From the NCBI GenBank assembly GCA_964356335.1, contig CAYHHI010000004.1:60279-124278 (forward strand): a DNA stretch of 64,000 nucleotides, in the 5' to 3' direction. Every line of letters begins with the position of its first letter. Within the stretch, counting starts at the first letter, position 1. Positions 59,251 through 64,000 of the stretch are shown here, piece by piece. The translations under genes were made by a program, and so were the position numbers. The notes under the pieces were generated by a model. The model did no database searches and had not been told where the DNA came from. It was given only the letters and a program-made list of their open reading frames with translations. Origin of the DNA: CAYHHI01 sp964356335. GTDB taxonomy: Bacteria; Arandabacterota; Arandabacteria; Arandabacterales; Arandabacteraceae.

Positions 59251-60532
59251 GCGTCCTCCTTATGGCTTCGAATTCGCGAGCAAAGCCGTCGCGGTTTCTG
59301 CTGGCCCGTCCTCCGAATACGACTTGAGCCTTCCCCGCCTGATGGGGCTTCACCACGAACCATATGATGCGATGAGACAGGTAAAGGGATGTGAAGACCC
59401 CAAGGGTGAGCAGTGCGAGGCCCGCGACGATGAGCCACTGGCCCGGCTCCTTGACCACCTCCAGGGTCACCATGAGAGATGGAACCGGATGCATCATCAC
59501 CAATTGATAACCTGCCCGCGGGTCTGCCGCGCCAGACCCTCTTATCGTACGGGACTCCACCCTGCCATCATCGAAAAGGAGTCTCACCTTCGGCGCCCCG
59601 TCGCCGGTTGCCTGGACCGTCGCCTTCAGTTCCTCCACATAGACGGCCTCTGTTATGGGGATATATAAGTGTGGGATAACCAGTGCGCCACTCGAATCGT
59701 AGACAGATGTGACAAAGCCTTCGGTCGTGGTCTCATCCTGCTCGTAGGACATGAGGTAGATTTCCTTGGATCCGTATTTGAGAGGATGGTTGGGCCTTAT
59801 CGTCGCACGGCGCAGCACACCACCTTCGCCGAGGATGGCAACATCACATATGAAGTCAGAGATGTTGTCACGGTCGTCGAATTCGATATCGAAGTCCTCA
59901 ACCTTGACCTTGAGAACCTGATCGGCGGATACCTGTAAGTCAAACGCATCGCCCACTCTCACGGTCTCGTAGGCTCGCGAGCTCAATCGCGTTATGGCGA
60001 TACCGCCAGCCAGGAGAAAAATGAAACTCAGGTGCAACGCGAGACTCCCATAGCGCCACAGGCCCATCTTGGATGCGATCAGGGAACGCACGTCGCCCTC
60101 GATGCGTGATTGGACTTTGTAGAAATGCTTTCGGCAAATGTCGACGATGTGAAGTTGGGCTTCCTCGTCCTCCAAACCCAGAACGATCTTGGCCGACGAG
60201 GCCATGCGGGAGATGGCATCTTCATCTGAGATGAAATGTCTCGGTCTGGCAGCCCTTACCTTCTGAGGGAGCCCCTTCAATGAGCAGGCGATGACCGTTG
60301 CGCAGAGAAGAACGAGGAGGACGGTGTAGTAGGTTGAATGGAATACGTCGCCGAGCCCGAGGTGCCAGAAGAGCCCGCCGAAGAAACCGCCGTAGGTCTT
60401 GACATAATAGGTCCCGGTTTCACCCTGTGGCACCGTGGCTCCGACAAGAGAGAGCAAGGCCAGGAAAGCCATGAGGCCTATCGCGATCTCAGTAGAGGTC
60501 GCGAATCTCAGCATGGCCCTTAGAACGTTCAT
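59234..60532 (-). CDS. resB: Cytochrome c biogenesis protein ResB
   Basis: 432 residues. N-terminal membrane helices (TEIAIGLMAFLALLSLVGATVPQ, FHSTYYTVLLVLLCATVIACSLKG), a third (GSLALHLSFIFLLAGGIAI), a large extracytoplasmic beta domain, and a C-terminal helix (WLIVAGLALLTLGVFTSLYLSHRIIWF), the ResB/Ccs1 plan. ATG with GGAGG eight bases upstream. It partners ResC encoded next. Confidence 0.93.
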   Translation of the reverse strand: MNVLRAMLRFATSTEIAIGLMAFLALLSLVGATVPQGETGTYYVKTYGGFFGGLFWHLGLGDVFHSTYYTVLLVLLCATVIACSLKGLPQKVRAARPRHFISDEDAISRMASSAKIVLGLEDEEAQLHIVDICRKHFYKVQSRIEGDVRSLIASKMGLWRYGSLALHLSFIFLLAGGIAITRLSSRAYETVRVGDAFDLQVSADQVLKVKVEDFDIEFDDRDNISDFICDVAILGEGGVLRRATIRPNHPLKYGSKEIYLMSYEQDETTTEGFVTSVYDSSGALVIPHLYIPITEAVYVEELKATVQATGDGAPKVRLLFDDGRVESRTIRGSGAADPRAGYQLVMMHPVPSLMVTLEVVKEPGQWLIVAGLALLTLGVFTSLYLSHRIIWFVVKPHQAGKAQVVFGGRASRNRDGFAREFEAIRRTLEELA

Positions 60533-60594
60533 TACGTTGGCCTCCGGCGGTCCGGTCTCCGGGCACCCGGACCCAAGCTCAGGAGCACGGCATG

Positions 60595-60795
60595 CTATTT
60601 CACCGAGCGCTTGAACCCGGCGATAGATCTATCGAAAGTCGCCTCTGCATCCCTGGGAAAGAGGCAGCCGGGCAGCTCCCCCGATCTTCTGTGGTACGCG
60701 ATGCACTCACAGCACCTGCCCTTCCTCGAACATGGCTCATAGGTGCACGTACAAACCGCAAGATTCTCTTCATGCTTAGGGCAATCCATCTTCAT
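60595..60795 (-). CDS. DUF6485 family Cys-rich protein
   Basis: About 66 residues: MDCPKHEENLAVCTCTYEPCSRKGRCCECIAYHRRSGELPGCLFP and a short helical tail. The dense Cys pattern (nine Cys) suggests one or two zinc or Fe-S sites. It matches my recollection of the DUF6485 family; function unknown. The start may be ATG 60795 or 60789 (GGAGG upstream); both overlap the end of the MFS gene, so it is translationally coupled. Confidence 0.85.
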   Translation of the reverse strand: MKMDCPKHEENLAVCTCTYEPCSRKGRCCECIAYHRRSGELPGCLFPRDAEATFDRSIAGFKRSVK

Positions 60796-62101
60796 GACTC
60801 CTCCTTCTAAGATACCTTGAGGCAGCGACCAGCACAATCTCAACAAGACAGAACCCGAGCATCAAGAGAAAGATCGATCTCATCCCGTATCTCTCTCCGA
60901 TCACCCCCCCTATGCCTGCACCGAGAGCACCTATTCCAAATGAGACCGCATAGTTTATGCCATAGACCCGGCCGCGCTCGGTGTGATGTGAGGACATGGC
61001 GACCAGCACATTCTGTAAGGGCTGGAAGCAATATAGGAGAAGCACTGTGGGAACGGCAACCAAAATGAGGGCCGCATCGCGGAGAAAGTAAAATCCGAGG
61101 GAGAGGGCGGCCAGCATCGAAAAGACCACGAGCAGATTTCGCTCGATCATTCTCCTTGTAGAAGCAAGGTGCCCGCCGAGTAGAGGACCAACGAGGGAAA
61201 TCACAAGGATGCCTGAACTAATCCATCCCAACCGCCCGACGTTGCCACCTATGTAAGTCACCCTGTCAGAAAGATAGGACGGGAAGAAGGTCATGAGCAC
61301 TCTATACGTCAGGCCATAGAACATCCCGACGGCATAGAGGATTATCAGCTCTCCACCCAGGCCTTTCTTGGGTTGAGAGAATCCTGGGTGTTCGGGGTCT
61401 TCCGTGGGTGCCGGGCGTCCGGGGTGCGCATGCCGTTCCGCGCGCGCCGCATGTTCCGGGCGTTCCGGACGCTCTGGACGCCCTCCCAGCTCCAAGTATT
61501 CTGCCTGTTCTATGCTATGTAAGTGTTCTCTTGCACGGACCAGAGGGCCTGGCTCCTGCTTGAGAGTTCTCGCGACAAGAGCCACAACTGCACCGCCCAG
61601 GACCCCAAGTGCGAGATAGGAGTACGACCAGCCCAGCCTTGCCGTGACGACTCCGGCCACAATTGGGGCACAAGCATCTCCGATCGTCCCGGCCATGCCG
61701 TGGATACCGAGACCCTTGCCGAGTTCCTTGATCGAGGTGCTCAAAAGGGATAGGCCCACCGGATGGTAGAGACTTCCGAAAAGACCCAGGAGCACCAGCG
61801 CAATCACCACACCAACCTCGCTGGTCGCGAAGAAGGCCACCACTGAGGCAAGAGTCATCCCGGCGATACAGATGATGAGCAATATCCTTGCGCCCAGCTT
61901 GTCCGAAAGGAATCCCGTGGGCAGAGCCCCGAAGCCGAAGGCCAGGTAAGATGCCATACCGACAAAGCCCACACCGGCAAACTTCAGATTGAGAGCGGTC
62001 CCCAAGGACTTGTAGATCATGGGGAACACGAGCATGTAGCAGTGGACTAGCCCGTGACAGATTGAAACAGCGAGAAGAATCGATTTTTCCCTTGAGGTCA
62101 T
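60776..62101 (-). CDS. MFS transporter (fosmidomycin-resistance-like)
   Basis: 441 residues, 12 membrane helices in two halves. The first half has SICHGLVHCYMLVFPMIYKSLG and GALPTGFLSDKLGAR; GLFGSLYHPVGLSLLST is typical of the FSR-like branch. The central cytoplasmic loop contains a repetitive ERPERPEHAARAERHAHPGRP segment. Likely an exporter of a small molecule; substrate unknown. The start ATG is 16 bases after the PTS-IIA stop, with only a weak ribosome site. Confidence 0.88.
   Translation of the reverse strand: MTSREKSILLAVSICHGLVHCYMLVFPMIYKSLGTALNLKFAGVGFVGMASYLAFGFGALPTGFLSDKLGARILLIICIAGMTLASVVAFFATSEVGVVIALVLLGLFGSLYHPVGLSLLSTSIKELGKGLGIHGMAGTIGDACAPIVAGVVTARLGWSYSYLALGVLGGAVVALVARTLKQEPGPLVRAREHLHSIEQAEYLELGGRPERPERPEHAARAERHAHPGRPAPTEDPEHPGFSQPKKGLGGELIILYAVGMFYGLTYRVLMTFFPSYLSDRVTYIGGNVGRLGWISSGILVISLVGPLLGGHLASTRRMIERNLLVVFSMLAALSLGFYFLRDAALILVAVPTVLLLYCFQPLQNVLVAMSSHHTERGRVYGINYAVSFGIGALGAGIGGVIGERYGMRSIFLLMLGFCLVEIVLVAASRYLRRRSHEDGLP
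61387..61488. repeat. Imperfect tandem repeat in the central loop of the MFS transporter
   Basis: GTTCCGG/GTCCGGG-type units of about 9 bases recur through this stretch, encoding the repetitive Arg-Pro-Glu/Ala-His linker. It looks like slippage expansion in a permissive loop. Confidence 0.5.
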
Positions 62102-62117
62102 CCCAACACCGAATCCT

Positions 62118-62582
62118 CTAGAGGTTGGTTCCGCTCACCTCTGCCAGGATAGACACGACCTCTTCGGGCGAATTGGCTGACGTGAGTCTTGAGACCACAC
62201 TGGCATCCCTGCCAATCAAGGCGACCGCGGACAGGGCCTTGAGATACCTTGTCGACTCCTGAGGGTGAGCTACGATGAGAAAGATCAGATGACAGGGCTT
62301 CTTATCGATGGAATCAAAGTCCATTCCGTCTCTCGATATGCCAAGCGCGCAGACCACATCTGCAACCCCGGTTGTTCTTGCATGCGGAACCGCAATCCCG
62401 TTCTCGAGGCCCGTGCTTCCCTTGGCTTCTCTATCAAGGACAGCCAAGATGATAGCGTCCTTGTCGTGGCCTTTGCCGCAGCCGATCAGAAGGTCAACCA
62501 GCTCCTCGATCACAGCTCGCTTATCTATGTCGGCAAGCCCGAGTCTGATCGTATCCCGCGTCAATACTTTAGTAAGCCCCAC
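62118..62582 (-). CDS. PTS EIIA domain protein (Fru/Ntr type)
   Basis: 154 residues, single EIIA-2 domain. The phosphorylation-site His is H67 in NGIAVPHARTTGV; other family motifs are LDREAKGSTGLENG and HLIFLIVAHPQESTRYLKALSAVA. No HPr, EI or EIIBC gene is in the window, so a regulatory (PtsN-like) role is more likely than sugar transport. GTG start with GAGGT eight bases upstream. First gene of the unit running into the MFS transporter. Confidence 0.9.
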   Translation of the reverse strand: MGLTKVLTRDTIRLGLADIDKRAVIEELVDLLIGCGKGHDKDAIILAVLDREAKGSTGLENGIAVPHARTTGVADVVCALGISRDGMDFDSIDKKPCHLIFLIVAHPQESTRYLKALSAVALIGRDASVVSRLTSANSPEEVVSILAEVSGTNL

Positions 62583-62768
62583 GAGCGCCTACCTCTTCCA
62601 TGTATCACGCCTACGCCCAACACTCACCCATAATAATCAGACCTGCCCCAGTTTGGGTAGCTTTATCTCTGCCAAGCGAGAGCCATCGGCAACCAGGAAG
62701 TGACCCTGGCGGGGCACCCTGCAATCTTCCCTCGCTCTTCCCGCACCCACTTGCTCTGCGGGATTGGC

Positions 62769-62797
62769 TTGACCCACGAGGCCTGCTACAATACAAT
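62769..62797 (+). promoter_or_regulatory. Promoter of the GT4 gene
   Basis: TTGACC (62769-62774), 17-base spacer, TACAAT (62792-62797); an overlapping TACAAT starts at 62787. The GGAGG ribosome site follows at 62811. Confidence 0.7.
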
Positions 62798-62820
62798 ATA
62801 CGCCACGATTGGAGGCGCCG

Positions 62821-63894
62821 TTGAAGACGATTGCCATAGTGAGCGAAGATCTCTCCTCTCCTCTGGACGAAGGTTTCAAGAAAACCTCGGCATCTCTCGC
62901 CGTATCGATCGCGAACCTGGGAACAAGAGTGACCATATTCACTCGCAAGTCCCAGGGTCTGCCCTTGGCCGCCCAGCCTCTGCCCGGCAACAAGCTGCTT
63001 CTCGGATGGGCCTTCGCTTGCGCCCTGAGGCAGGCAGAACCTGATGCCGTCCTTTATATGCCGCAATCGGCCGCGACCCCCATGAGCCTCGTGAGAGCTC
63101 ACTTCCTCAAGATGCAATCGGGTGGAAAGCCGGTCGCCGTTCTCTCGCTTCAGGGGAGAGAATACTCCGGGTTGGTGAGGTTGTTGCTGAGAATGATAGG
63201 ACCCAGCCTTGTCCTGGTGCTTTCCCGGCATAGCCAGGGCGTGATGAGATCCGCGCACCTCACGGCAAAGATAGTCCCTTTGGGAGTCGATGCTTTGGTC
63301 TTCAGGCCGCCTGACCCAGGTGAAAAACGTTCCCTGAGACAGAAATACGGTATCCCCGAGGGCAAGGTTATCCTTCACGTGGGTCACATCTCGCCAAGAC
63401 GAAACCTGAGCCTGCTCAAGCGGCTTCTGAAGCCAGGAAGGCAGTTGGTCGTTGTATCCAGCACAAGCACAAGGCAATACCCGGAGGTCAAGCAAGCCCT
63501 GGAGGGCTTGCCCGTGATCTTCCTGGAGAGGTTCATCGAGAAGATCGAGGAGGTTTATCAGCTGGCCGATTGCTATGTCTTCCCAACCTTCAGTCATTTC
63601 GGCGCCATCGAGATACCGCTTTCGGTGCTCGAGGCGGCGGCCACCAATCTTCCCGTGGTGACGACCGATTTCGGAGGCATACCCGACCTGTTCCAGGGCG
63701 GCAAGGAACTCGAACATAGCGGCCTATTGATCGCCCGCTCTGAGAGCGAATTCGCGGAGAAGATGGAGTACGCCCTAATGCTCGCCGATGTGGCCACAAG
63801 GAATCTTGTCCTTGATCTGTCGTGGGATCGGGTCGCTCGGAGGATCGTGGAGGCAATCCAAGAGATCATAGAGGTAAGATCGAGTAAGAACTGA
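62821..63894 (+). CDS. Family 4 glycosyltransferase
   Basis: About 357 residues, GT-B fold. The C-terminal nucleotide-sugar domain is clear: VPLGVDALVFRPPDPGEK, VILHVGHISPRRNLSLL, ADCYVFPTFSHFGAIEIPLSVLEAAATNLPVVTTDFGGIPDLF (E-x7-E region). The TTG at 62821 is preferred to the one at 62809 because GGAGG is five bases upstream and the N-terminal beta strand KTIAIVSED begins there. Followed 61 bases later by a P-loop kinase gene. Sugar and acceptor are unknown. Confidence 0.87.
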   Translation: MKTIAIVSEDLSSPLDEGFKKTSASLAVSIANLGTRVTIFTRKSQGLPLAAQPLPGNKLLLGWAFACALRQAEPDAVLYMPQSAATPMSLVRAHFLKMQSGGKPVAVLSLQGREYSGLVRLLLRMIGPSLVLVLSRHSQGVMRSAHLTAKIVPLGVDALVFRPPDPGEKRSLRQKYGIPEGKVILHVGHISPRRNLSLLKRLLKPGRQLVVVSSTSTRQYPEVKQALEGLPVIFLERFIEKIEEVYQLADCYVFPTFSHFGAIEIPLSVLEAAATNLPVVTTDFGGIPDLFQGGKELEHSGLLIARSESEFAEKMEYALMLADVATRNLVLDLSWDRVARRIVEAIQEIIEVRSSKN

Positions 63895-63909
63895 GTCAGA
63901 GGCGGCATC

Positions 63910-63939
63910 CCCTCTCCCCATGGGAGAGGGTTAGGGTGA
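63910..63939. repeat. Interspersed-type palindromic repeat
   Basis: CCCTCTCCC (63910-63918), a 3-base loop and GGGAGAGGG (63922-63930), then TTAGGGTGA. This matches a widespread bacterial intergenic hairpin motif. It lies directly after the GT4 stop and could stop or stabilise transcripts. Confidence 0.55.
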
Positions 63940-63955
63940 CGGCCATGGTGAGGCA

Positions 63956-64000
63956 ATGAAACGCAGACTGATTGTACTGATGGGTCTCGACGGAAGCGGC
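63956..64000 (+). CDS. Start of a P-loop (thymidylate-kinase-like) protein, cut by the window edge
   Basis: Only 15 codons are visible. MKRRLIVLMGLDGSG is the beginning of a P-loop as in dTMP-kinase-like proteins, which often read GxDGSGKST. There is no GG-rich ribosome site beyond GAGGCA close to the ATG. The product could be dTMP kinase or a kinase of the surface-glycan group; too little is present to decide. Confidence 0.5.
   Translation, partial: MKRRLIVLMGLDGSG

Noticed and set aside
60549..60573. GGTCCGG/CCGGACC hairpin between DUF6485 and resB
   Set aside because: No T-run follows and the resB ribosome site comes just after; could be chance in GC-rich DNA.
1..64000. tRNA, rRNA or riboswitch genes
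   Set aside because: I inspected the intergenic gaps on both strands and saw no cloverleaf, rRNA segment or recognisable riboswitch core; a covariance-model scan would be decisive.

Overview
The window is a gene-dense bacterial chromosome segment of moderately high GC. I see no phage, complete insertion sequence, CRISPR array, tRNA or rRNA. Four large exported proteins end in the FlgD-like / type-IX-like C-terminal module (a PNP or YPNP motif, an Ig-like strand pattern and a basic final residue). Others are lipoproteins with WD40/TolB, PEGA or GATase-like domains. This fits an uncultured FCB-superphylum-type lineage (Eisenbacteria, Krumholzibacteriota, Zixibacteria or WOR-3 style) better than Bacteroidetes proper, because the promoters found are classical TTGACA-17-TATAAT types. 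TTG and GTG starts with good Shine-Dalgarno sites are common. The taxonomic placement is inference.

Layout. 1-2318: truncated clpB. 2467-5881: rhomboid protease and a secreted M28 peptidase whose catalytic domain is split by a beta-propeller. 6132-7011: ECF sigma factor and a soluble zinc anti-sigma factor. 7639-9031: histone-deacetylase-like hydrolase, orphan rpmI (L35) and a small zinc protein. 9253-10782: sigma-54 activator with a dead receiver domain. 10793-18387: ppdK, a secreted subtilase, and a tightly coupled class-III aminotransferase / DUF4438 / HD-domain operon. 18474-29707: exported proteins, namely two paralogous lipoproteins plus a CTD protein in one operon, a 1105-residue CTD protein with a long structured leader, and a TolB-propeller lipoprotein interrupted by two PEGA-like repeats. 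29878-31833: a lone polytopic GT-C-like protein.

53590 down to 31887 (minus strand) is a run of 15 genes, mostly joined by 4-base stop/start overlaps or gaps of a few bases. Housekeeping genes (phoH, ybeY, CNNM family, DUF502, recO, glyQ, glyS) lead directly into a surface-glycan set (two type I phosphodiesterase/alkaline-phosphatase-family proteins, GT2, two YfhO proteins, two GT39-like proteins and a UPF0104/AglD-type membrane protein). A strong intrinsic terminator hairpin lies immediately in front of phoH. Upstream, a coiled-coil lipoprotein and a double-LysM protein form a two-gene unit with its own promoter and terminator. 54863-62582 holds aspS, hisS, vanZ-like, the System II cytochrome c maturation pair resC/resB, a DUF6485 protein, an MFS transporter and a PTS-IIA protein. 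The window ends on the plus strand with a GT4 glycosyltransferase and the first 15 codons of a P-loop kinase.

The most interesting features are the housekeeping/glycan superoperon with its quasi-symmetrical duplicated cassette, the aminotransferase-DUF4438-HD operon, the pseudo-receiver sigma-54 activator, and the secreted proteins built by inserting one repeat domain inside another.
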